From contig NZ_JRFC01000014.1 of NCBI RefSeq assembly GCF_000769075.1, positions 458,296 to 522,295 of the forward strand: a stretch of 64,000 bases of DNA, in the 5' to 3' direction. The position numbers and the translations under genes are program-made. The notes under the pieces are model-generated. The model had not been told where the DNA came from. It ran no database searches and saw only the letters and a program-made list of their open reading frames with translations. The DNA is from Porphyromonas sp. COT-290 OH3588 (lineage in GTDB: Bacteria > Bacteroidota > Bacteroidia > Bacteroidales > Porphyromonadaceae). Shown one piece after another: positions 55,319-63,927 of this stretch (its first letter is position 1; each line of letters begins with the position of its first letter).

Positions 55319-56101
55319 ATGAAAAAGAAACCTGTTTTCATAGCCTTCTCCACCCAGAAGGGCGGTGTCGGCAAAACGACCTTTACGGTCTTGACGGCGA
55401 GTTACCTGCACTATGCCTGCGGGTATAACCTTATTGTGGTGGATTGCGACTATCCGCAATTCAGCATCAATGCGATGCGTCAGCGTGACGCACAGGGGGT
55501 GGATCGCAACCCCGCGCTGCAGGAATTGGCAGCCACCCAGTTCTCCGAGTTGCAAAAGCCCACGTACACCATCCTTTGTGCCACGGCAGAGGCAGCCGTG
55601 GATACGGTCAGGGAATATCTGGAAACACATGAGTCGGATACGGATTTCGTCTTTTTTGACCTGCCCGGAACCATCAACAATGACGGTGTGCTGACCACTC
55701 TCTCCAATATGGATTACATTTTCACACCCATCTCCGCCGACCGTATATCCTTGGAAAGCACGTTGAGCTTTTCAGCCATCATCAAGGAGGTGATAACCGA
55801 CAATACAGACACTGCCAACAAAGGGATCTACCTCTTTTGGAACATGGTAGACGGCAGAGAGAAAACACCCCTCTATACGATGTATGAAAAGGTCATTGCC
55901 GAGTTGGGACTTCCGGTCTTGAAGACGGCAGTCCCCAATACGACCCGCTACAAAAAGGAAGTGATGGATGAGGGTACAACCCTCTTCCGTTCGACCATCT
56001 TTCCCGCCTCCCGCACGCTGCTCAAAGGCAGTCGTCTGAAAGAGCTTGTGGAGGAAATCCTATCCATCGTAAAACCTGAAGCGTATGGCAGAGAAGAATA
56101 A
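55319..56101 (+). CDS. traA: TraA, ParA-family ATPase
   Basis: A 260-residue ParA/MinD-like ATPase with deviant Walker A FSTQKGGVGKTTFTVL (about 11-26), Walker A' IVVDCDYPQFS and FVFFDLPGTINNDG. In Bacteroidetes conjugative elements this gene heads the tra operon, where it is called TraA; its role in transfer is unsettled, perhaps positioning of the relaxosome or apparatus. It overlaps traB by 17 nt. A second ParA-like gene lies further down (57509). Confidence 0.88.
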   Translation: MKKKPVFIAFSTQKGGVGKTTFTVLTASYLHYACGYNLIVVDCDYPQFSINAMRQRDAQGVDRNPALQELAATQFSELQKPTYTILCATAEAAVDTVREYLETHESDTDFVFFDLPGTINNDGVLTTLSNMDYIFTPISADRISLESTLSFSAIIKEVITDNTDTANKGIYLFWNMVDGREKTPLYTMYEKVIAELGLPVLKTAVPNTTRYKKEVMDEGTTLFRSTIFPASRTLLKGSRLKELVEEILSIVKPEAYGREE

Positions 56102-56513
56102 AGGGGCGATAGACCCCGTCGCCATCCGGGAACTGATTTCGCAGGGTATCCCGATGAAAAAGAAAGAGAGCGAGATGATACCGCCTGCCTCCGTCGAAGA
56201 GGTGGATGTGTCTGTTCCGGAAACAGGGAAAGAGGTCTCGGAAGAACCGCAACTACCCATCCGAACACGTCGCAAGAATCCCGCCAAAGGAGGTTACATC
56301 TCACTCTTCATGCACCGCAATGACCTGTATGACCGCAAGGCAATCTACATCTCCAAAGAGTTGCAGGACAAACTGTCGGAAATCGTCCTCTTCATCCGAA
56401 AGAGGGAGATGACATTGGGCATGTACGTGGAAAATATCCTGCTCAAACATTTAGAGGACTACAAGGAAGAAATCAACCGATTAAGTGAAAAGAACTTCAA
56501 GAAATTATTGTGA
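56085..56513 (+). CDS. traB: TraB, DUF3408 protein
   Basis: A 142-residue protein with an unstructured acidic N-terminus and a C-terminal DUF3408 region: GGYISLFMHRNDLYDRKAIYISKELQDKLSEIVLFIRKREMTLGMYVENILLKHLEDYKEEI (about 65-130), a ribbon-helix-helix-like arrangement that suggests DNA binding. It overlaps traA, and traC starts 1 nt after its stop. DUF3408 paralogy with traC is clear (YISKELQDKLSEIV... against FISKKTQEEIAEIV...). Confidence 0.85.
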   Translation: MAEKNKGAIDPVAIRELISQGIPMKKKESEMIPPASVEEVDVSVPETGKEVSEEPQLPIRTRRKNPAKGGYISLFMHRNDLYDRKAIYISKELQDKLSEIVLFIRKREMTLGMYVENILLKHLEDYKEEINRLSEKNFKKLL

Positions 56514-56514
56514 T

Positions 56515-56892
56515 ATGAAACAGAAAAAAGATCAACCAATGGCAAGCAATAAGACCTGCAGAGAACGAAAAAGCGTCTCTTCAAAAGTAACCATCCGTAA
56601 CTCCACCACGCTCATCGAACATTCCGAGGGACACTCTATAGGTCTCTTTCAGGAAGAGAGAAGCGATTATGAAACCGCCTTTCTGCAACCCCTGAGCATC
56701 GGAGACCGAAAGGGCGTGTTCATTTCCAAAAAGACACAGGAAGAGATTGCCGAAATCGTCTACGTGGCAGCCGCAGGCAAATTGACGATTGGGGCATTCG
56801 TAGAACATATCCTCCGGCATCACTTAGAGAGTCACCGTGGTGAGATAGACGCCTTGTTTGAGCAACAGTTCCGTAAACGTTTCGAGCGATGA
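56515..56892 (+). CDS. traC: TraC, DUF3408 protein
   Basis: A 125-residue DUF3408 protein. The conserved part is DYETAFLQPLSIGDRKGVFISKKTQEEIAEIVYVAAAGKLTIGAFVEHILRHHLESHRGEIDALF (about 52-116). The ATG at 56515 is preferred because the in-frame extension upstream overlaps traB. Its stop overlaps the start of traD (ATGA), indicating coupled translation. Confidence 0.83.
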   Translation: MKQKKDQPMASNKTCRERKSVSSKVTIRNSTTLIEHSEGHSIGLFQEERSDYETAFLQPLSIGDRKGVFISKKTQEEIAEIVYVAAAGKLTIGAFVEHILRHHLESHRGEIDALFEQQFRKRFER

Positions 56893-57479
56893 AGCAGGTC
56901 GTCTTTATTCTGCTCTTGGTCGGCTTAGCCTATCTCGGCAGCGTGCAGGTCGCCCGCTTCCTGTACGGACGCTATCGGAGTGCCATAAAACTCTACCGTG
57001 ACTTGCAACTCTTTTTCAAGGAACGGGGCAAGGGGAAAGTCGTCGTCACCATCCGTATCCCCCAAAAGGAATCCTCCCAAGAGGAGAATGTCCTTTTAGC
57101 CGAGTTGCCCATTGACGAAGAGTTACAGGAACAGACGCCTGAAACGGGAATGTCGGAAGAGACCTCTCCGGACATTCCCGAAGAGGAAGAGGATTATGTA
57201 TTGGTGGAAGTCCAAGGTGAAAGCCACTCCCTTTCGGAAAGCATCACCGCGGAAGAGTTGCAACAAATGGGCAGTGTCCTCTCCTGTAAGAATGCCCCGA
57301 TAGAGGAAGCTGCGAAAGCCGCCGAAACCATCTATAAGATACACGACTCCCCGATGTTCCAAGCGATTAAGAAAGCGGCCGGAGAACGTGTCCGCGAACT
57401 GCTGGAGCGCGTTGCCGAAGAAGCTCCGAAAGAGGTTCAGTCAGGCAACTTCGATTACAAACGATTTATCAAGACATAG
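56889..57479 (+). CDS. traD: TraD-like conjugal transfer protein
   Basis: A 196-residue protein with one N-terminal membrane helix (MKQVVFILLLVGLAYLGSVQVARFLY) and a cytoplasmic, acidic central part (EEETSPDIPEEEEDYVLVEV) followed by ELQQMGSVLSCKNAPIEEAAKAAETIYKIHDSPMFQAIKKAAGERVRELLERV. This layout and position, between the DUF3408 gene and the second ParA-like gene, match the protein called TraD in this element family, not the VirD4-type TraD of F. Function unknown. Confidence 0.7.
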   Translation: MKQVVFILLLVGLAYLGSVQVARFLYGRYRSAIKLYRDLQLFFKERGKGKVVVTIRIPQKESSQEENVLLAELPIDEELQEQTPETGMSEETSPDIPEEEEDYVLVEVQGESHSLSESITAEELQQMGSVLSCKNAPIEEAAKAAETIYKIHDSPMFQAIKKAAGERVRELLERVAEEAPKEVQSGNFDYKRFIKT

Positions 57480-57508
57480 TATTCACCCATTCAAAGAAAA
57501 GAGAAAAT

Positions 57509-58249
57509 ATGAGTAAACCCATTTATCTCGCCATCGCTTCCCCCAAGGGCGGTGTCGGCAAAACCTCGCTTACGGCACTTGCCGCAAGCATTCTGCATTA
57601 CTACAGAGGATACGATGTCGCCGTCGTGGACTGCAACCATCCCGTCTATACCATCGCCCGTCTGCGGCAACAAGAGTCGAAGGAACTAAATCATCAAAGC
57701 CTGATGCACCTGAAGCATCGGATACCCTGCACCCCTTATCCGATTATCTGCGCTCCGGTGCAGGAAGCCCTGAACAGGGTGGAGCGACACTGTGCGGACA
57801 ATCCCCCTCGCTGTATCCTCTTCGATCTCCCTACATTGATGCGTACCGAAGGGACAGTGGAACTGCTTTCGACAATGGACGCCGTTCTCTTTCCCGTTAC
57901 GGGCAGTCCGATGGATATGGAAGCTGTCCGCCGTTTCATCGACATCTTGGGAGAGCAGATACTGACGATGGGCAAGGGCAATATCCGTGAGCTTTACCTG
58001 CTTCGCAATATGATACAGGCTTGGGAACGCGAGGATGCCGACGAACGCTGTCGCACCCTTGCCGATGAAACGGGAGCATTGCTGATGCAGACCTCATTGA
58101 GCCACTCCCGTTTGTATCGTCCGCTGCTTTCCGAACGCAGAAGAGGGGTATGCACCCTCTTCCCTCCTCACGGCGGAAAGTTGGGTCAGCTATGCAAGCA
58201 TTTAGGCGATGAACTTCACGAAATCCTGCAACGCCTATGTACCGAATAG
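57509..58249 (+). CDS. Second ParA-family ATPase of the tra operon
   Basis: A 246-residue MinD/ParA-like protein: deviant Walker A ASPKGGVGKTSLTALAA (about 10-26), VAVVDCNHPVYTIARL and CILFDLPTLMRTEGTVELLSTMDAVLFPVTGSPMD. It is paralogous to traA but differs after the Walker motifs (PTLMRTEG in place of PGTINNDG). It overlaps the DUF4122 gene by 13 nt. Two ParA-type proteins in one transfer operon may act as a pair. Confidence 0.85.
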   Translation: MSKPIYLAIASPKGGVGKTSLTALAASILHYYRGYDVAVVDCNHPVYTIARLRQQESKELNHQSLMHLKHRIPCTPYPIICAPVQEALNRVERHCADNPPRCILFDLPTLMRTEGTVELLSTMDAVLFPVTGSPMDMEAVRRFIDILGEQILTMGKGNIRELYLLRNMIQAWEREDADERCRTLADETGALLMQTSLSHSRLYRPLLSERRRGVCTLFPPHGGKLGQLCKHLGDELHEILQRLCTE

Positions 58250-58824
58250 CCCTTGCCGCTCTCTTGCTCTATCTCCTGTGGCTATTTCTTTTTCTCTTGT
58301 ATGAGCGGAAAAGAAGAAAGAAGGGAGCACCCAAAAAGCCTTGCCAAATAGTCTCTGAAGCAGAAATCATCGGTAAAAGTCGCTTCAAACTCTGCCACTC
58401 GACGCCACAAGTACGCAGTTATGCCAAAGGCGAGGCGGAAGCAAAAAAGGCTTCTACATTTGCCCTCGAAAACGGACAAGAACTATCGGAAGAGCCGGAT
58501 AATCTGCCCGACATGGATGAGATTCCTTTAACGTATGAGTCTTCGGATGCACCATCGTTTGAAGAGGAGGACGAAGAACTTCCCATACAGGGGGAAAGAG
58601 AATACGCCATGGGAATTGATTTTGAACGGGTGCTGGAAGCCTTGTCGGTCATTCACCGCCACGCCCACACCGAAGCAGAGCGACAGAGTACCAGCGATAC
58701 GCTGAGAGCGTTGGAAGGAACCCGGCTGATGGAAACGCTCCGAAGCGATGCGAAACGTTCGGCCACGATCGATGAAATCGTCCGTGCCCGTTTCGAGGAG
58801 CTTTACAGCGGCAAAAAAGCGTAA
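58237..58824 (+). CDS. DUF4122-like membrane-anchored protein
   Basis: A 195-residue protein with a single N-terminal membrane helix (IALAALLLYLLWLFLFLLYERKRRKKG) and a cytoplasmic tail: VSEAEIIGKSRFKLCHSTPQVRS, an acidic stretch (SSDAPSFEEEDEELPIQGE) and IDFERVLEALSVIHRHAHTEAERQSTSDTLRALEGTRLMETL. The assignment to DUF4122 rests on layout and position. A perfect copy of the element's 22-bp repeat lies inside the frame (58400-58421), where it encodes part of the HSTPQVRSY stretch. Confidence 0.7.
   Translation: MYRIALAALLLYLLWLFLFLLYERKRRKKGAPKKPCQIVSEAEIIGKSRFKLCHSTPQVRSYAKGEAEAKKASTFALENGQELSEEPDNLPDMDEIPLTYESSDAPSFEEEDEELPIQGEREYAMGIDFERVLEALSVIHRHAHTEAERQSTSDTLRALEGTRLMETLRSDAKRSATIDEIVRARFEELYSGKKA
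58400..58421. repeat. Dispersed 22-bp repeat, copy inside the DUF4122-like gene
   Basis: Identical over 22 bp to 54847-54868 and, inverted, to 35078-35099. Here it lies in coding sequence, so either the sequence has been recruited or inserted into the gene. Confidence 0.9.
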
Positions 58825-58917
58825 CACCTTTTCCGATCGGTTTTACCCCCAATAGTATGGACCCTTTAATATAACAGGAACAATGAAAGAAAAAGAGTAC
58901 GGCTGACTCTAAGAGAG

Positions 58918-58942
58918 CCACCACTAACATCCAAAAGTAACA
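58918..58942 (+). promoter_or_regulatory. Element leader motif upstream of traE
   Basis: Reads gccaccactaacatccaaaa then gtaac. The traE ATG is 57 nt further on, a larger distance than at the other genes. Confidence 0.5.
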
Positions 58943-58999
58943 ACAGTATTCATCCGTCGGGAGGACATATCCAATCCTTCTGGCACAAAACAAAGATTT

Positions 59000-59299
59000 A
59001 TGACCAAGAAACATTTTCTTATCGCAGCCGTCCTGCTGCTTTCCATTTCCTCTGCCTTTGCCCAAGGGAACGGCTTGTCGGGCATCAACCAAGCCACCAA
59101 CATGGTGACGAGTTATTTCGACCCAGCCACGAAACTCATCTACGCCATCGGCGCGGTCGTGGGACTTATCGGTGGGGTAAAGGTCTATTCAAAGTTCTCG
59201 TCCGGAGATCCGGACACTTCGAAGACCGCCGCGAGCTGGTTCGGGGCCTGTATCTTCCTCATTGTCGCAGCCACCATTCTGAGAAGTTTCTTCCTCTAA
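59000..59299 (+). CDS. traE: TraE, DUF4134 protein
   Basis: A 99-residue small membrane protein, with signal-like N-terminus (MTKKHFLIAAVLLLSISSAFAQ) and two hydrophobic segments (LIYAIGAVVGLIGGVKVY and FGACIFLIVAATILRSFFL). Size, topology and the GNGLSGINQATNMVTSYFDPATK stretch match DUF4134, the presumed pilin-like or channel subunit (VirB2-like position) of Bacteroidetes type IV transfer systems. TraF starts 4 nt after its stop. Confidence 0.88.
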   Translation: MTKKHFLIAAVLLLSISSAFAQGNGLSGINQATNMVTSYFDPATKLIYAIGAVVGLIGGVKVYSKFSSGDPDTSKTAASWFGACIFLIVAATILRSFFL

Positions 59300-59303
59300 G
59301 CCT

Positions 59304-59681
59304 ATGGAGACCTATCCCATCAACAAGGGAATCGGTCGCTCGGTAGAGTTTCAGGGACTCAAAAGCCAATATCTGTTCATCTTCGCCGGAGGGCTACTCG
59401 CCCTTTTCGTGCTGTTTGTCATCCTCTACATGGCGGGTGTCAATCAATGGATCTGTATCGGCTTCGGAGGGACTGCCGCATCCGTTCTGGTGTGGCAGAC
59501 CTTCTCCCTGAACAGGAAGTATGGGGAATATGGGCTGATGAAGCGTTCCGCCTTGCACAGCCATCCCCGTTACCTTATCAACCGACGACGCATTCCCCGT
59601 CTGTTCCGACATAAGGAACAGAGAAGAGTAAAGAGAGAACAGGAAGAAAGGAAAAACAAAGAAAAGGAGAAAAGGCAATGA
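59304..59681 (+). CDS. traF: TraF, DUF4133 protein
   Basis: A 125-residue membrane protein with two hydrophobic segments (YLFIFAGGLLALFVLFVILYMAG and WICIGFGGTAASVLVWQTFSLN) and a very basic C-terminus RRVKREQEERKNKEKEKRQ. It matches the VirB3-like DUF4133 family, which directs the VirB4-type ATPase to the membrane. Its last four bases (ATGA) start the TraG gene. Confidence 0.87.
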   Translation: METYPINKGIGRSVEFQGLKSQYLFIFAGGLLALFVLFVILYMAGVNQWICIGFGGTAASVLVWQTFSLNRKYGEYGLMKRSALHSHPRYLINRRRIPRLFRHKEQRRVKREQEERKNKEKEKRQ

Positions 59682-62164
59682 GAAATATACTGAAAGCCAC
59701 CACGCTGGAGAATCGCTTTCCGCTGCTTGCCGTCGAAGAGGGGTGCATCCTCTCGAAGGACGCCGACATCACGGTCGCTTTTCGGGTCGAACTTCCCGAA
59801 CTCTATACGGTGACAAGTGCGGAGTATGTCGCCATTCATTCGGCTTGGGTGAAGGCAATCAAGGTGTTGCCGACCTACAGCATCGTACACAAACAGGATT
59901 GGTTCGTCAAGGAGGGCTACCGCCCGGAATTGCAAAAGGAGGATATGAGCTTCCTTTCCCGAAGTTTCGAGCGGCACTTCAACGAGCGACCATTCCTTCA
60001 TCACGACTGTTATCTGTTCCTGACTAAGACAACCAAGAACCGCAGCCGACAGCAGAGCAACTTTTCCTCCCTCTGCCGGGGGCATGTCATCCCCAAGGAG
60101 GTACGGGACAAGGATACCGCCCGAAAATTTCTTGAAGCTACCGAGCAATTCGAGAGAATTATCAATGAGAGCGGCTTTGTCTGTCTTACTCGATTGAGCA
60201 ATGAGGAAATTATCGGGACAGAGGATAAGCCGGGACTTATAGAAAAATACTTCTCTCTGTCCCTCTCTGACACGACGGTCTTGGAAGACATTGACCTCCG
60301 TGCCGACAGCATGCGTATCGGCGACAAACGGCTCTGCCTGCATACGCTCTCCGATACGGAAGATCTGCCCGGACAGGTTGCTACGGATATGCGGTATGAG
60401 CGTTTATCCACCGACCGAAGTGACTGCCGCCTTTCATTTGCCGCTCCCGTGGGGCTGTTGTTGCCGTGCAACCATATCTATAACCAGTATGTGCTGATTG
60501 ACGACAGTGCGGAGAACCTGCAACGCTTCGAGAAGAATGCTCGGAACATGCACTCGCTCTCCCGTTACAGCCGAAGCAACCAGATCAACAAGCAGTGGAT
60601 TGACGAGTATCTGAACGAGGCGCACAGCTTCGGGCTTACCTCCGTCCGCTGTCATTGCAATGTCTTGGCGTGGAGCGAGGATGAGGAGGAACTCCGCCTT
60701 ATCCGCAATGATGTGGGTAGTCAGCTGGCACTGATGGAGTGCAAGCCACGACACAACACAGTGGATGTGCCGACGCTCTTCTGGGCGGGCATTCCCGGCA
60801 ATGAAGCCGACTTCCCTGCCGAAGAGAGTTTCTACACCTTCATCGAACAGGCGGTCTGCTTCTTCAATGAGGAGACCAACTACCGTGATTCACTCTCACC
60901 GTTCGGTATCAAGATGGCTGACCGCAGCGGCAAGCCCATCCATCTCGACATCTCCGATCTGCCGATGAAGCAAGGCATCATCACGAACCGCAACAAGTTC
61001 ATCTTGGGACCGTCGGGTTCGGGCAAGTCGTTCTTCACCAACCACCTACTAAGGCAGTACTGGGAACAGAACACCCATATCGTCTTGGTAGACACGGGAA
61101 ACAGCTATCAGGGCTTGTGCGAGATGATACGCCACAAAACGCAGGGCGAGGATGGGGTCTATTTCACCTACTCAGACGAGAGTCCCATCAGCTTCAATCC
61201 CTTCTACACGACGGACAAGATTTTTGATGTGGAGAAGCGAGAGAGCATCAAGACCCTACTGCTGACCCTATGGAAAAAAGACAACGAGCCTGCCACCCGT
61301 TCGGAGGAGGTTGCCCTCTCCAATGCCGTTTCGCTCTTTATCGAGCGGATCAAGACGGATGATGGTATCGTCCCTTCGTTCAACAGCTTTTACGAGTATC
61401 TCACCACCGATTACTCGGCTCTGCTTCGTGAGAAAAAGGTCAGGGAAAAGGATTTTGACTTGGCCAATTTTCTCAACGTGCTGGAGCCGTACTACAAGGG
61501 TGGCGAATACGACTATCTGCTGAACTCGGACAAGCAACTCGACCTCTTAAATGCACGCTTCATCGTTTTCGAAATCGACGCGATAAAGGATCATCCCATC
61601 CTCTTTCCCATCACGACCATCATCATTATGGAGTTGTTCATCAATAAGATGCGACGACTGAAAGGGGTTCGGAAAGTCATCCTCATCGAGGAGGCTTGGA
61701 AAGCGATAGCCTCCGCAAACATGGCGGGATACATACGCTACCTCTACAAAACCGTGCGTAAGTTCTTTGGCGAGGCGGTCGTGGTGACACAGGAAGTGGA
61801 CGACATCATCTCATCGCCCGTGGTCAAGGAGTCCATCATCAATAATAGTGATTGCAAGATACTGCTTGACCAGCGCAAGTACATGAACAAGTTCGACCAG
61901 ATTCAGGCACTCTTGGGACTGACGGACAAGGAACGGGGGCAAATCCTCTCCATCAACCAGAGCAACGATGCCACGAGGTCATACAAGGAGGTATGGATCG
62001 GACTGGGTGGTGTACAATCCGCTGTCTATGCCACCGAAGTATCAAAAGCCGAATACCTCACCTACACAACGGAGGAGACAGAGAAGATGCGCGTACTGGC
62101 CCGTGCCGAGCAACTCGGCGGCAACATGGAGCTTGCCATCAGGCAGCTCACTGAAGAAGAATAG
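59678..62164 (+). CDS. traG: TraG, VirB4-like conjugation ATPase
   Basis: An 828-residue ATPase that powers assembly of, and DNA transport through, the mating channel. The N-terminal half (about 1-400) is the VirB4/CagE-type domain (LPTYSIVHKQDWFVKEGYRPELQK, FWAGIPGNEADFPAEES). Walker A GPSGSGKSFF (about 444-453), Walker B KVILIEEAWKAI (about 666) and the downstream VTQEVDDIISSPVVKESIINNSDCKILLDQRK segment are intact. Name follows the Bacteroides tra nomenclature, not the F-plasmid one. It overlaps traF and precedes traI by 33 nt. Confidence 0.95.
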   Translation: MRNILKATTLENRFPLLAVEEGCILSKDADITVAFRVELPELYTVTSAEYVAIHSAWVKAIKVLPTYSIVHKQDWFVKEGYRPELQKEDMSFLSRSFERHFNERPFLHHDCYLFLTKTTKNRSRQQSNFSSLCRGHVIPKEVRDKDTARKFLEATEQFERIINESGFVCLTRLSNEEIIGTEDKPGLIEKYFSLSLSDTTVLEDIDLRADSMRIGDKRLCLHTLSDTEDLPGQVATDMRYERLSTDRSDCRLSFAAPVGLLLPCNHIYNQYVLIDDSAENLQRFEKNARNMHSLSRYSRSNQINKQWIDEYLNEAHSFGLTSVRCHCNVLAWSEDEEELRLIRNDVGSQLALMECKPRHNTVDVPTLFWAGIPGNEADFPAEESFYTFIEQAVCFFNEETNYRDSLSPFGIKMADRSGKPIHLDISDLPMKQGIITNRNKFILGPSGSGKSFFTNHLLRQYWEQNTHIVLVDTGNSYQGLCEMIRHKTQGEDGVYFTYSDESPISFNPFYTTDKIFDVEKRESIKTLLLTLWKKDNEPATRSEEVALSNAVSLFIERIKTDDGIVPSFNSFYEYLTTDYSALLREKKVREKDFDLANFLNVLEPYYKGGEYDYLLNSDKQLDLLNARFIVFEIDAIKDHPILFPITTIIIMELFINKMRRLKGVRKVILIEEAWKAIASANMAGYIRYLYKTVRKFFGEAVVVTQEVDDIISSPVVKESIINNSDCKILLDQRKYMNKFDQIQALLGLTDKERGQILSINQSNDATRSYKEVWIGLGGVQSAVYATEVSKAEYLTYTTEETEKMRVLARAEQLGGNMELAIRQLTEEE

Positions 62165-62177
62165 TCAAGAATAATCA

Positions 62178-62197
62178 TCACTAAAATCCAACGTAAA
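62178..62197 (+). promoter_or_regulatory. Element leader motif before traI
   Basis: Reads tcactaaaatccaacgtaaa ending at the traI ATG (62198). It is the best match to the consensus CACTAAAATCCAACGTAA. Confidence 0.6.
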
Positions 62198-62827
62198 ATG
62201 AGAAAGAGAATTTTAATGCTTATCACGTGCGGTTGCCTCCTGGCCGGCAGCGCACACGCCCAGTGGGTAGTCACAGACCCCACCAACCTTGCACAGAGCA
62301 TCATCAACACGACCAAGGAAATCGTACAAACCTCCAAAACGGTCAAGAACACGCTCAACAACTTCAAAGAGGTGGAGAAACTCTACAATGAGAGCAAGAA
62401 GTACTACGACGCTCTGAAAAAAGTGAATGACCTCGTGCGGGATACCCAACGAGTCAAAGAGACCATCCTGATGGTCGGGGAAATCTCCGACATCTATGTG
62501 AACAACTACAAGAAGATGCTTTCCGACCCGAACTTCCGTCCAGAGGAGTTGGTTGCCATCGCCAACGGTTATACCAAACTACTCGGAGAGAGTAACAACC
62601 TGCTCAAGGAGCTGAAGCAGGTGGTGAACATCACCACGCTGAAGATGACCGACAAGGAGCGTATGGATGTGGTGGATCGCTGCTACAAGGAAATCAGGGA
62701 TTATCGTAACCTCGTGCGTTACTACACGAACAAGAACATCTCCGTAAGCTACCTCAGAGCCAAGAAGCAGCAGGATACCGACCGGGTGCTTTCGCTCTAT
62801 GGAACGGACAACGAAAGGTATTGGTAG
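62198..62827 (+). CDS. traI: TraI, DUF4141 protein
   Basis: A 209-residue periplasmic protein with signal peptide MRKRILMLITCGCLLAGSAHAQ and a long helical body (NLAQSIINTTKEIVQTSKTVKNTLNNFKEVEKLYNESKKYYDALKKVNDLV). It matches the DUF4141 family, which resembles VirB5-type minor pilus or P-type proteins. The stop lies 2 nt before the traJ ATG. Confidence 0.88.
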   Translation: MRKRILMLITCGCLLAGSAHAQWVVTDPTNLAQSIINTTKEIVQTSKTVKNTLNNFKEVEKLYNESKKYYDALKKVNDLVRDTQRVKETILMVGEISDIYVNNYKKMLSDPNFRPEELVAIANGYTKLLGESNNLLKELKQVVNITTLKMTDKERMDVVDRCYKEIRDYRNLVRYYTNKNISVSYLRAKKQQDTDRVLSLYGTDNERYW

Positions 62828-62829
62828 GT

Positions 62830-63921
62830 ATGGGAGCGGAATTTGATAACCTGCACCAAGTCCTCCGTACCCTTTACACGGAGATGATGCCGATGTGCGG
62901 CGACATGATAGGCGTCGCCAAAGGCATTGCGGGCTTGGGCGCGCTCTTCTATGTGGCACTCAGAGTATGGCAAACGCTTGCCCGTGCCGAACCCATCGAC
63001 GTCTATCCGCTACTTCGTCCCTTTGCACTCGGTCTTTGCATCCTCTTCTTTCCGATGGTGCTGGAGACCATCAATGGGGTACTCAGTCCCGTTGTGCAGG
63101 GTACACACAAGATGCTCGAAAAGCAGACCTTCAGCATGGACGAATACCGCAAGTTACGGGACAAACTGGAATACGAGGCGATGGTGAAGAATCCCGAAAC
63201 AGCCTATCTGGTAAGTAATGAAGAGTTCGACAAAAAATTGGATGAACTCGGTATCGCCCCCTCGGATATGGCAACGATGGCAGGAATGTATGTGGAGCGC
63301 AGTATGTACAACCTCAAGAAATGGTTCCGTAATATGGTGCGGGAGTTCTTGGAACTGCTTTTCGCCGCTTCCTCCCTGCTCATCGACACGCTCAGGACTT
63401 TCTTCCTGATAGTCCTCTCCATCTTGGGACCGATAGCCTTCGCCATCTCGGTGTGGGACGGTTTTCAGAGTACCCTCACGCAATGGTTTACGAGGTATAT
63501 CTCCATCTATCTGTGGCTACCTGTGGCGGACTTGTTCAGCTCGATGCTGGCGAAGATTCAGGAGCTGATGCTCAAGCATGACATCACACAGCTACAAAAT
63601 GACCCTACCTATACGATAGATGCCTCGAATGGGGTCTACCTTGTATTTATGATTATCGGCATCATCGGCTACTTTACCATTCCAACGGTTGCGGGCTGGG
63701 TGATACAGGCAGGTGGAGCAGGTAATTTCGGAAAAAACGTGAACTATGCAGCAGGAAAGGGTGCCGGTATTGCAGGTGCCGTGGGTGGAGCCGCAGGCGG
63801 CTTTGCCGTGGGACACGGACGAAGCATGATGAACCATGCGGGCAGCAAAGCCAAAGAGATTGCCGGAAAATTATTTCATCGGGGAGAAAACAAATCCTCC
63901 GAACCATCGGAACAAAATTAA
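62830..63921 (+). CDS. traJ: TraJ conjugative transfer membrane protein
   Basis: A 363-residue inner-membrane protein of the VirB6/TrbL kind: hydrophobic segments at about 25-45, 60-85, 165-200, 215-235 and 255-290, and a glycine- and alanine-rich C-terminus (GKGAGIAGAVGGAAGGFAVGHGRSM). The start at 62830 is preferred because a TTG-initiated extension would overlap traI. It should form part of the inner-membrane channel with TraK and TraM. TraK follows 6 nt later. Confidence 0.9.
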   Translation: MGAEFDNLHQVLRTLYTEMMPMCGDMIGVAKGIAGLGALFYVALRVWQTLARAEPIDVYPLLRPFALGLCILFFPMVLETINGVLSPVVQGTHKMLEKQTFSMDEYRKLRDKLEYEAMVKNPETAYLVSNEEFDKKLDELGIAPSDMATMAGMYVERSMYNLKKWFRNMVREFLELLFAASSLLIDTLRTFFLIVLSILGPIAFAISVWDGFQSTLTQWFTRYISIYLWLPVADLFSSMLAKIQELMLKHDITQLQNDPTYTIDASNGVYLVFMIIGIIGYFTIPTVAGWVIQAGGAGNFGKNVNYAAGKGAGIAGAVGGAAGGFAVGHGRSMMNHAGSKAKEIAGKLFHRGENKSSEPSEQN

Positions 63922-63927
63922 AACGCT

